From NCBI GenBank assembly GCA_037783415.1, contig JAZGTN010000228.1, positions 124,001 through 188,000 of the forward strand: a DNA stretch of 64,000 bases, written 5' to 3'. The notes under the pieces were generated by a model. The model was not told where the DNA came from, searched no databases, and worked only from the letters and a program-made list of their open reading frames with translations. Below are positions 1 through 9,829 of the stretch, in pieces. The translations under genes and the position numbers were made by a program. Source of the DNA: Leptasterias polaris. Its lineage: Eukaryota > Echinodermata > Asteroidea > Forcipulatida > Asteriidae. Within the stretch, counting starts at the first letter, position 1. Every line of letters begins with the position of its first letter.

Positions 1-333
1 AATGTAAGAAACTGTGCCCCTCCTTGGAAAGGCCCAGCTTTGATCGTTAAGAAGTTGTCTCCGTACTTGTATCGAGTTGAGTATCGAAACACAGTGTTCA
101 CTGCAAATCATGATCGCCTTAAAAGGTGCACTGACCGTGATGGCTCAGAACAGCCGGAAAAGAAACAAGACAGCCAAGAAGTTAATTGCCTCTGCAGGAA
201 ACCCGACGATGGGGCCTTCATGATTCAGTGTGATGAATGTGACGTGTAGTATCATGGCAAATGTGTACATGTACCCCCTGAGGACGGGATGGCAATGGAC
301 AAATTTATCTTTCCATTATGTAAGATGAAGTAG
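1..333 (+). pseudogene. 3' end of a decayed Ty3/gypsy-type pol: integrase C-terminal region plus PHD-like finger
   Basis: Frame 1 is open from the window edge. Its first 45 residues contain WKGPALIVKKLSPYLYRV and FTANHDRLKRC, the beta-barrel pattern at the C-terminus of Ty3/gypsy integrases. After a charged linker comes a zinc-finger pattern, CLCRKPDDG then MIQCDEC, followed by YHGKC, which fits a PHD-type finger. An in-frame TAG at 247-249 interrupts the finger just before the YHGKC part. The frame then stays open to a second stop at 331-333. PHD-like fingers at the end of gypsy-type pol are, as I recall, common in marine invertebrate elements. The family call is fairly safe; the remainder of the element lies outside the window. 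Confidence 0.7.
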
Positions 334-473
334 GGAACGGGAGTACCGTTCTGGAAGAAAGAATGGGAGTTAATATTAGCAATCTTAGCAGATATAGGGA
401 GCCTGGTTGCTTCAGTGAAGGGGGCCACCTTTCTTTATGGAATCTTTATGGAAGGTGATTTGGTCCAGAAAAC

Positions 474-769
474 GGGGGGGGGGGGGGTGTGGTAATATCG
501 GGTTTGGGACCACCCCTTTTCTTTCAATGGACTAAGCCACCTTGGACATGCGCAGGAGACCTCTGACCTTCTTCTCAGTACATCATGGAATCCAGCAGAC
601 ACGGACAATCCCGACTCTATTTTCATGCTGTATTCTCCACTTTCTTGGAGGCTTAGGAAGCATCATTAGTATTTATACGGACCCAAGACCCATTGACGAC
701 TCATCGGAGGTGTCCACGTCGAAGATAGGGTGAGTTCTTCCATAAAATACTACATAACTATCTGATTAC
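474..769 (+). mobile_element. possible 3' LTR after a purine tract
   Basis: A purine-rich stretch ending in 14 G (474-487) lies 140 bases after the pol stop and is followed by TGTGGTAATA. A TATA-like stretch (tatttata, 670-677) lies inside, and ...GATTACA closes near 769. This is the order expected for polypurine tract, LTR start (TG) and LTR end (CA). No second LTR is available for comparison, so the boundaries are guesses. Confidence 0.3.
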
Positions 770-941
770 ACGACGCTGCGCTGATAGCAAGACAAATTCT
801 TTTCGATTCTCGTGAATGAACGTAGACTTGTGTCACTCGGCGACAGGAATGATGAATCTATGCATATTCTACATAAACGTCAACGACACGGGTCATAAAT
901 GGGTTTAGTACTTGAACGAATCTAGGAAATCTAAGAAAGAA

Positions 942-989
942 CACCGTTAAACTCATATAGATTGAGGGTGCTATACGAGTTTAACGGTG
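942..989. repeat. 19-bp inverted repeat hairpin
   Basis: The arm caccgttaaactcatatag (942-960) pairs with 971-989 with one mismatch around a 10-base loop. It could be a relic of a small palindromic transposon or a structured RNA signal. No flanking duplication is evident. Confidence 0.7.
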
Positions 990-1416
990 CGTTTTTAACA
1001 TTAAAAAAAAAGGTAAAACATTTACTCCTTGTCGTTTATAATCACATATCAAATTCTAGTCAGAGTACCCATGGCGTTCAATTTGCCTGAGAACTTGGGG
1101 TTTTTCTCTACTGACAATGTTTTAATAAGTTGTGATGCTTTTAAACTGATTGTCTATAATACCTTTCTTGTTTTAAGAAACATTTGTGTAATCTAGGAAG
1201 TTAAATTTGAGCTTAATTGAAAAAACTGTGTTTCTAGAAGTCGGATTTGTTTTCACTATTTCCGTGTGTTTTGTACACGGGCGAAAATGCGCAATAAATG
1301 ACGTCTTTGTGACGTCGTTCCACATTTTAGGCCGAAAAGCACATCTACGGTACCCAAGAAGTCTAAAACTGAAAAAAGTTTGACGATCGGTCGTCTACTT
1401 TTTGAGATAGAGTGGT

Positions 1417-1459
1417 CAGCCCCAAGTGCCCTGCTTGTGGAGCGGATCACTTGGGGCTG
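1417..1459. repeat. 12-bp perfect inverted repeat
   Basis: cagccccaagtg (1417-1428) pairs exactly with 1448-1459 around a 19-base loop. Function unknown. Confidence 0.65.
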
Positions 1460-1786
1460 CCCCTGGTTCATGACGTCACGGCGAAAAACTTTATCAGTGG
1501 CCACCATTTTGTTTGTAATTCAGCGGGACATTTTAGGAAGTTTGACACACATGTTCGCCATTACAACAGCGTTTTTGTGAGCAATAAGTATTTTTTATTC
1601 GAAGCCGGGTACCTTTGTATCACTGTGGAGTTGTACAAATTGTTTAATGTTGCAGTTTTACCTTGATAATAATTATTTTACTATGTTTTCGTGAATCCAC
1701 GGAAAGTATCGGACATACGGCACAAAATGGAAGTAGTTCCGGTCGGCTGTCCCAAGAGGCATCGGTGTGAATGCTGGGGGAAGTTG

Positions 1787-1862
1787 GCGTTCGATTAGCT
1801 CATGGTTAAGGGCTCACCCGGATGAGCAGACCGGGGTCGACCAGGGGAAGCTAATCGAACGC
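1787..1862. repeat. short element with 14-bp terminal inverted repeats
   Basis: gcgttcgattagct (1787-1800) pairs exactly with 1849-1862, enclosing about 50 GC-rich bases in an AT-rich background. It looks like a miniature palindromic repeat. No target duplication was identified. Confidence 0.5.
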
Positions 1863-2453
1863 ACCCTATGATTGCAAACCAAATGTCGTAAAATAATAAT
1901 TGGAAATGACAACATAAAACACATTTATTTTAAACAAAGTTCTGTTAAAATTGTTGTTAAAGTTGGTATAACCAAAAGAAACACTGATGCCATGATCAAA
2001 AAAATGTTGTACTACTTTTTACTAGTGACGTGACCAAGCTTGACGTCGTGTGTGTGTGTGTCGACCATGTGTAGAAACTGGTGCAAACAACACACAGCCA
2101 TCACAATGCAATATGCAGGCTGTGTTTTACAGGTACCAGACATAGCATTTCCCTGGTAATATGCATCAAGCACAAGCAGTGGCTATGGTTGACAGAATAT
2201 CAGCATAATACTGGTGTCGTGCATCCCAGTGTTATTATGCGTAATGAACATACGAATCGAACATACACGCGCTGTACGTAGATGGCCATTTACACAATAA
2301 TCACGAACACTATTAGTGAGTATTACTTGTAACACCATACGACAGTGTACTTATTTATTGTGCTAGACGTTAACTCCATGTGCACTCCGGGAATGACGAT
2401 CGGATCTTCGGAATTGATTTTAATATTTAAAAAAGGTATTGTTTGTGAAAATA

Positions 2454-2612
2454 CGTGACTCGAGTCACGAGTCCTCGGGGACAAGTCCGAGTCATGATAG
2501 TCGAGTCCGAGTCCGAGTCCGAGTCTTTTGCAGACGTGACTCGAGTCAGGTCCGAGTCACCGAAATTGTGACTCGAGACGGACTCGAGTCCGAGTCCTGG
2601 ACTCGAGTCATA
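2454..2612. repeat. GAGTCC/GACTCG satellite
   Basis: Dense imperfect iterations of the hexamer GAGTCC and its partner CGAGTC run through this stretch, including three uninterrupted GAGTCC copies near 2508-2524. Short frames on both strands (Ser/Asp/Arg-rich) are by-products of the repeat. Confidence 0.8.
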
Positions 2613-5038
2613 CAACACTGCTTTGTAGTACCTTCGGAGGACCTTTCTGCAGAAAGGTAAAGGTCCTGAAGCGTCCTTGCAATGTGTTTACTCTGTTTGG
2701 ACGGTAATGGGTAAAGCCAAATGTATCTTCTGAAAATATCCATGATACTTAGAATGTACTTATACGTATCAGCTCTGCTTGAATCTGCTAATGTTACCAT
2801 ACTTGTTACCATATTTGATGTATTTTCTGGACATCGCTAGCCATTACAGGTTTGAACGGTACTTTGTTTGAAAAGATATGTCCTAGTCGCTGATGTAACT
2901 TCAGAGCCTTTCAGCTTCTACAAGTTTGTTCCCTAAAACCCCTCGAAAGCACTCCCCTATACGTTTAGAAACCTTACTTACACTACTTTGCTGTAAGTGT
3001 GGTTCTTCTTTACTATGCTTTTGACTTCTCCTTCCTTCAGCAGTATTGTGTTATCGATAAATATTCTGTCTTCTGTTCGGCCAGCAAGTATGTGCTCCCG
3101 TATATGTACATTGTATAAGGGGCCCCCCATCGTCTTAACTGCATGCATGCCGCCTGTCCTGTTGCATTGTCAAAATGTTCCGAAACTCTTCTGCCAGCAA
3201 GGATATCTGGACAAAATAAATGAAAAAACACCTCAAAAATCAAAAAGTTTCGAACTTGTGCAATATTTGTTTATTTGTCTTATTTAGGATGATCTGTATG
3301 GTAGCTGTCTAATAACTTACCAAGAATGACATGATGTCTTTCTTCAGTCACGCAGCTGATTTTATTTGTTTTCTCAGTTGGTTTGCACCATGCAAGAAGT
3401 AACAACAAGGTCACAACGTTCCCAGCCCTAAATAAAGAAACACGCACAGTCAAAAAAGATTTACAAATAAAAAAGCCTTCGTAAACATATTGAATATGAC
3501 CAACAACAAGAGTATGCGATTATGGCATAACAAAATATCCTTATGATACAAATCAAAATAGCTACTTGCAGTTTATACCTTATTTACATACATACAAAAC
3601 GCCGTTGACCTAATTATTGTTTCGTGAAATGTTCAGTTTTAAAAGTGTTTATCTTTTGTAATTCTACAAACTATATAGAATCCAGAGATAATAGTGACGA
3701 CAAGCATTCTCAGGCTCGGAACCATTCATTCTAGGACTAAATTAAACTTAAACCCTTACCAATGCTCCATTGTTTTAGCTGTCAGCCATGCACTCTACCA
3801 AGCCACACGGTGCAATTTTTGTGTAGAAATTAAGCACACAATACACCGCAGCTGCACTATTCTATTGTACAAGTGGCAATAGAGGAGTCCGCGCCCACAC
3901 CGATTAAGGTTGGTTCCGGATGTCGTTTGAGCTCAAGACAGCGCCGCCTATTGGCGAAACATTGTAGAGTGTACAGAATATGACTATGCGACGGCACGAC
4001 GGACTGGACAATGCGCGACGTCACGACGCAACTATACGACGACATGATTGATAATGCGCCTGCCGGCCCCGTACAAATAATACAAAACTTTGCCTCGGCA
4101 TGACGCGACGGCACGAAGCCGAGCAATACTGCGTAAATGGCAGTTATGGAATTCGATGTAAATAACAAGATAACAAAAAACCGGTGACTTCAATTGAAGT
4201 ATATATATATTTACCTCCATCAAGACGGCATTAAATGTTATGACCAGGAGAGGACTGAGAGAACAAATACATGTTGCGAAAACAAATTACAAAGACTATA
4301 CTCCTACTACTTAGAGAGCGTTTTGGGTAATTTGTGTAAACTATTTGGTAAACAAATCGTAGTTTGTTCAATATACCTCTAAGATTGCTGGTCCGATTTG
4401 TATTTGTTTTTATTCACAAGATTTGTCTCGGGTATTTAAAACTCCGGCACTATTTCCCCAAAGTGTTCGTTCCCTGAAACAACAGAACACTTTTGAAGAG
4501 GGTAGGACTTGCCTTTTATTGCGGTTGGTATTTATCAGCAAGTAAAACTTTCCCATTGAAATAAATATAATTTATTTACTTTACAACTTCTTTCAGTCAG
4601 GGAGGAATCAGAGGGGTTTCCAGGTTTGCGGTCGCGTTTTGTCTCGTCACTTCTCTCCTTGGTTATGAACGACCATCAAAATATACGAATCCGTCTTCAG
4701 ACTTTTATTAACTCATATTTTGTTTCCAATCAAATTGGCAGAGCTATCACAAATCATTCAGAAAGTTCAATAAAATCCACTATTCATAACACCGTAATTT
4801 ATACACAGCCCTATATCACAAAAGTCGGGTGTCAGAGTTCACCCCTTTTTGCTTATTACTATAAGTTTACATTAACCTTTCATCTGTCAACTGTTCATTG
4901 TTAACGCACTTCAAAATATAAGTGTTCAGTATCATAAGTTTCTTTAGTGGAAATGTAAATGTATTTAACCTAAGAAATGAGTTTAACACTGCTAGGTATT
5001 CCTTCATAGTCCGTGCAGCTGTGGTTCGTCAGACGTAA

Positions 5039-5350
5039 TAGTTCGTCGGACAAATTGGGGCGGACAGAATGGTTTGTAGGACATACTGGGACAGACACAA
5101 TGGTTTGTAGGACATAATGGAGCGGACACAATGGTTCTACGGACATATTGGGGCGGACACAATGGTTCTACGGATATAATGGGGCGGACACAATTGTTTG
5201 TAGGACACAATGGGGCGGACACAATGGTTTGTAGGACACAATGGGGCGGACACAATGGTTTGCAGGACACATTGGGGCGGACACAATGGTTTGGAGGACA
5301 CAATCGGGCGGACACAATGGTTCAAAAATGTCGTCAGACTTAATCGTCAA
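5039..5350. repeat. 31-bp minisatellite, about ten units
   Basis: Unit starts fall at 5039, 5070, 5101, 5132, 5163, 5194, 5225, 5256, 5287 and 5318, an exact 31-base period. The core is GGCGGACACAATGGTT. Because 31 is not a multiple of three, the array reads as a 31-residue peptide repeat in several frames on both strands. That explains overlapping Cys/Pro-rich frames here. I regard it as non-coding. Confidence 0.9.
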
Positions 5351-5369
5351 CGTCGGACACAATCGTGCG

Positions 5370-7376
5370 TAACAAACGTCCATTTTGATCGAAAGTTGTC
5401 CATGTGGCTGTCAGGTTTACATCGCGTAGGCCTGTGGAAATTAACCGTATAGCCCCGACAGCCAAAAAGCACAAGCTACACAAAGACAACGGTAATGTTT
5501 AACCGTTTGTAAAGCTCTAACCATGGGAGGTTGTCTTGTATAACTCATCAAGTCGACTCGGTTCAAACACTACATGAAACTTGTAAGCAATGAAAATCAT
5601 GGATAAACTCCATGAATGTTATACCTTGAAAGACCTGCTGATTATTTTAATTGTCTACAGAGGAATATATTGTCAACAATCGAAAGTGTTTCAAAATATA
5701 CATAAATAAATTTCTAAGCAATTGTATTTTGAGCAAGCGTATTTTGAACGGTGTTGGGCATAAACAGAAAGGGAAACACTAAGTAGAGACCTAGATTAAT
5801 TAACTTTGTCCTTATTACTGTTTAGAAAAAGGGCGTTGCTCATGACACTGCAATATTTTTTTTCCAGCCGGAGCTAAGGGAACTGGACCGAGCCGTATAA
5901 TATTACAACGCAGTGCAAACAAAACTTTACAAACTGTCATTGCCATTAATATATAACTTACACAACAAACAATAACAAATCATCTGAATTTATTCCTTCT
6001 CTTTCTCCATAAACTTTATAATTCTGACATTCATTACAAAAGTGAGATACACTAGAACAAATAAATAACAGCATAACTCCTTCTCTAATTATAGTTTACA
6101 GACACAGACGTGATGTGAACCAGGCGTACACAACCACTGTGGCAGTTCAAACATTATGTTTTGCTTCTACCAACGATCACTGTACAGGAGTCCACAAATT
6201 ACACTTACATTTCAATCTTAATTTGAGAATGATAATTTGAAGAGTTTGAAAATTCAAGAGTATTATTCATCTCAAAAAAATAAAAATTAAAATTTGCCAT
6301 GTTGTTTGCATATCACTGTCATTCCAATCAATCGATCTATCAGTCTGCAGTAATCAAATAACTTTCAGCATTGAAATTTACAATATTATCGTTTTTATGC
6401 CAATCAAATGTTTTCTCTGTTGTGATTGGACGTTAGTTACGCATTTAATCGCTTGTTGTACTCTGAGCAGATAATGAGACGACCTCAGTGATCATAATTT
6501 CAATTTACATTCAACAATAAAACATTTTAAACACAAGTCAATTACTTCAGTATAAATCTGCACAGTCAGTATTGGTAACAAAGACACTCAATTATTATTT
6601 TTTTATTAAGATAAGAAAGCACTCCACCAAATTTGTTACCTGTTTTTGTTAAACAACTTTCTATTTCTAAAAACGATTTTTTTTTTTTGGGAAAATAAAT
6701 CTTTTGCAAAATTATTGTAACCTTGCAACGTAAAAGACAGAATTCATTTAATATTTGATCAGATCACTTGCATTTTTATTTGTTTTAAAAACGAATGTAA
6801 ACAAATATTCGATTTTAACTTTTATTTCACAACACTGAACATCACATGATAATATAATTTATATTTTTAAATGTCAAATACTGAAATATTTGATTTGTTT
6901 TCTTAAATTCCTAAAATAACAATAACATTTATGTTTTTATATTTGCCCACAAACAAAATTAAACGAAAAAACTCTATAATTTTAAGCACGGAGCAGCTGT
7001 AATTGTGAAAGTTCATAATTGAAAGCATTCTAAGCGTTAATCTAAGCATTTTTTATTTTTATTTTTTTGTGATACTGACAGCCTAGCATTGTCGTGAAGA
7101 ACTTATAATTTTCAATCACTTGACAAGCTTAAAAAATGCGCATGTCTAGTTTATACCACTAACAAGGATTTGTTTGTATTTATCCATTTATTTATGTTGA
7201 ATAATAGTGTTTAACCTTTTTAGTAAATCGAGGCAGGTTTTTAATTTGGTTAATGTTTATTTGTTTGAGGGTTAAAATAAGGAAGTGAAATGTTTGATAT
7301 ATCCCTACTCACAATGATTTCAATACCCACAATTGCAATGTAAAAAAAGGTTACCCATTACCTTGCTTTGATTTGT
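5370..7376. other. AT-rich stretch with no gene seen
   Basis: Very AT-rich with frequent stops in all frames. No motif, RNA gene or strong repeat was recognised. It lies downstream of the minus-strand fibrinogen-related gene. Confidence 0.5.
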
Positions 7377-7382
7377 TTTATT
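7377..7382 (-). terminator. candidate polyadenylation signal for the fibrinogen-related gene
   Basis: Reading the minus strand gives AATAAA 152 bases past the stop codon at 7534-7536. The spacing is plausible for a short 3' UTR. The region is AT-rich, so chance occurrence is possible. Confidence 0.35.
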
Positions 7383-7533
7383 TATGTTGACTTTTGCGTT
7401 TACATGAAGGTTCTGAGTTGAATTAAGTTAAATATGATAAATGTTTTTCAAGTTTTCTATTTATGTATATTGTGTTGTTTCCTTTGAAAAATTCTTCCAG
7501 TTCTACAAGTCAAGTGTTTCATAGATTCTAAGT

Positions 7534-8517
7534 TTATATAACTTGCCGTACTTTCATGCTGCATTTATTGAGGGAGTAATAATAACCTGTCCAGACTTCC
7601 CATTGTATTCCCCGTCCATACGACACTTTTGCCTGTTGGTAGTATTCACCATTCAGATTAGCAGTGTGGCAAATATTGTACCACCATCCACCTCTATATT
7701 TCCCTGCACAATGTTCAGCCCATTCATCATTGTCTCGGTCTTTGGTACTGAATGAAATCCCATTATGAGTTTCCATTGAATCACCTGCTGTACTCTGAGC
7801 ATCATATGAACCAATATGGAGAGTGTACCTGTCACCTGTAACAGCAAACTCACCATAAGAAGCCCAAGCCGTGTTGGACTGCCAATCTTCCATATCTACT
7901 CTGAGTTGCCATTGTCCTGATCCAGTAAGGTCACGCAGGATATCATTCCCCAACCAGAACTCATTATGTAGATCACCAAACCCAGATTGGTATTCAGCCC
8001 AGGTACGGTAAAAGTCGACAGAGCCATCTTTTCTGCTCTGGAACACGATCCAGCCTCCTCCATCTGTCTCCATATCACAGTAAACCTGGAACCCATCAGT
8101 TGGACGTGTAGGAAAGATGGTGTATAAACCATTGTCACGGTAACCAGCTTGATACAACATCAGACAACTGCTGTAACTGTCATTGCTCTTGGCTGAATAC
8201 GAGGGGTTGCTCACATTGTCATCATAGTTCACACTTCCTTGCAGCTTAACAAAGTCATCAGGACTGTGAGCTCTGCTGGCATTATTCAAGACACAAATTA
8301 GTTTTTTGATGTGGTAATTGAATGATGCACACAGTGGATCCTCAGCGCAGTCTCGGCCACAGATCACGGGAGAAGATACTGTCTTCCACTGAAACCCATG
8401 ATTCAGTAATGCTCGGTTTCCAGCCAAGTAAAACGTTTCGATGAACCATTGCTGGTTTGCACAGTGGCATGCTTGTACCATCAACATCAGAAACAAGGTT
8501 GTACTGGTAACTTTCAT
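7534..8517 (-). CDS. secreted PAN/apple plus fibrinogen C-terminal domain protein (fibrinogen-related lectin-like)
   Basis: A 327-residue intact protein when started at the ATG at 8517-8515. Residues 1-20 form a hydrophobic signal peptide (LFLMLMVQACHC). Residues about 22-98 are PAN/apple-like with cysteines at 53, 57, 63 and 75. The fibrinogen domain runs from Cys118 to the end, with YCDMETDGGGWIVFQ at 146-160, paired cysteines 118/147 and 270/283, and the calcium-loop motif DRDND at 260-264. Such proteins are typically secreted and bind carbohydrate or acetyl groups in invertebrate immunity or development; the ligand here is unknown. The frame also has an ATG at 8571, but a splice acceptor at 8543-8544 lies between the two, so the later start is preferred. 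The visible coding region is one exon. No damage seen. Confidence 0.9.
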   Translation of the reverse strand: MKVTSTTLFLMLMVQACHCANQQWFIETFYLAGNRALLNHGFQWKTVSSPVICGRDCAEDPLCASFNYHIKKLICVLNNASRAHSPDDFVKLQGSVNYDDNVSNPSYSAKSNDSYSSCLMLYQAGYRDNGLYTIFPTRPTDGFQVYCDMETDGGGWIVFQSRKDGSVDFYRTWAEYQSGFGDLHNEFWLGNDILRDLTGSGQWQLRVDMEDWQSNTAWASYGEFAVTGDRYTLHIGSYDAQSTAGDSMETHNGISFSTKDRDNDEWAEHCAGKYRGGWWYNICHTANLNGEYYQQAKVSYGRGIQWEVWTGYYYSLNKCSMKVRQVI

Positions 8518-8542
8518 GACAAACGTATGTGGATCAATTTTT

Positions 8543-8558
8543 CTAAAATGTAGCAGAG
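8543..8558 (-). other. probable 3' splice site in the 5' UTR of the fibrinogen-related gene
   Basis: On the minus strand a run of T followed by CTCTGCTACATTTTAG ends 25 bases before the preferred ATG. This is a good polypyrimidine tract plus AG. It implies a non-coding first exon further upstream (higher coordinates), which I could not locate. Confidence 0.5.
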
Positions 8559-9059
8559 AAAAAAAAATCAAAAATCAAAACACTTTTTACGAAAATGTGT
8601 CCACTGACCGTCTGTCTTTGGCACAAATGATCTGATAAACTAACTAAGGACCAAGCAAAGTAAAAAGCTTGAAGACAAACGCCAAAATCATCCCAGACGT
8701 TTTTTGTGATGTACTGTTCTCGGTCAAGAGCATCTAGCTACGACTGCATTTAATTTTAAGACGTGTTGTTTTTCCTCGCAGTGCACATGAGTTTTAAGGC
8801 AGATGAGTAATTCATTATAACAGCCTATGATTATGTTTTATGTCAGCCGTGAAAATGGCCAGCTAGAACGATTACCTACCTTAAGTTAAGAAAATAATCA
8901 TTAAATGCCGTTGTAGAGCCAGTCGCATCCAAAACTAACCGTATGCCTGCACTAGCAAGAGTACTGAAATACCAGAACAGTTGTGATGTATCGTAACTCT
9001 TGAATCGTAGCTGTTTATGTGTTCAGATGATCTACCCGTTCACCGTACACTTCTCCTCT

Positions 9060-9510
9060 GTAAGATATGATACGGTAGCAGTATATACTCGATGGCGTAC
9101 TGGGATGTGGAGAATGTTGCAAGCTTGACTATGCCAACACTAAAGCAATTAGATTTTCACGGTCACTAAAATAGTCCTTGTAGGCGGTTCGATAGATCAA
9201 TATGGACGCCTAGGAAGGTTAGGTAAGATCTGTCCTTTCCCGTATTGTCTCTAAGGAAAACCTGGTACGGTAACTCTATGCTCAATGGCGTACTGTGACG
9301 TGTGGCACGAATATGCCTAGACCAAACCAATTTCATTTCATGGTCAGAAATTATTATCTTCCCTGATAGGAGGTTCGCTAATACTATCATTAAGAGGATC
9401 AATATGGACGCCGAGGAAAGTGAAGAAATCAATACATCGATTAGCCAGTGTAAAAAGTAAGAGAGTCCCAATGCATACACTAAACGTTGCGTCCTTGCTC
9501 GTTCAAGATA
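9060..9510 (-). pseudogene. decayed tandem fragments resembling a LINE reverse-transcriptase region
   Basis: Two diverged copies of a roughly 200-base segment (about 9060-9215 and 9260-9415) share 'tcaatatggacgcc' and 'atggcgtact'. On the minus strand both read FLGVHID-like, similar to the FLGIHID motif found downstream of the catalytic site in LINE reverse transcriptases. Stops interrupt both copies. The family assignment rests on this one short motif. Confidence 0.35.
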
Positions 9511-9626
9511 CACAAGATTTGAACCAATTTCTCCGAAAGAGCGACATCGAGGACAAACGTCTCATAGATCAACTTGAAGGAAAACAACTTACGCCCGAAC
9601 AACTCTTTGTTTTAGTTCGTTTTTTT

Positions 9627-9760
9627 AGGTGTTCGTGCAATATACGAACGAACACCTCTTGTTTTTGTTTCATTTTTTAGGTGTTCGGCTAACAGCCGAA
9701 AAACTATTGTTATGTTTTTTTTTTGTTTTAGGTGTTAGGCTCGTCAGACGAAAACCTATT
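9627..9760. repeat. three tandem AGGTGTT hairpin units
   Basis: Three successive units begin with aggtgtt at 9627, 9679 and about 9731, each preceded by a T run. Each contains its own short palindrome: gttcgt...acgaac, ttcggctaacagccgaa, and tcgtcagacga. Stem sequences differ between units while the frame AGGTGTT...CCTATTG is kept, so the pairing, not the sequence, is preserved. Function unknown. Confidence 0.6.
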
Positions 9761-9829
9761 GTTATTGTAAACTTTTTTTCCACCTCTTCTTATTCTCTCT
9801 GAACCTTCTCATCACGATTTCGCAAAAAG

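Larger units (their letters stand above)
770..5030. other. no gene seen; hairpins and a satellite only
   Basis: Open frames here are short, lack recognisable motifs, and have no convincing splice context. The stretch holds three short inverted repeats and one simple satellite, listed separately. I see no RNA gene. Confidence 0.5.

Noticed and set aside
5039..5350. CRISPR-like array
   Set aside because: Units are contiguous with no unique spacers, in a metazoan genome; it is a minisatellite.
5004..5383. Several overlapping Cys/Pro-rich frames
   Set aside because: They follow from the 31-bp minisatellite, which is open in all phases.
8518..8571. Starting the fibrinogen-related protein at 8571
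   Set aside because: The extra 18 residues are not signal-like and would cross a strong splice acceptor at 8543-8544.
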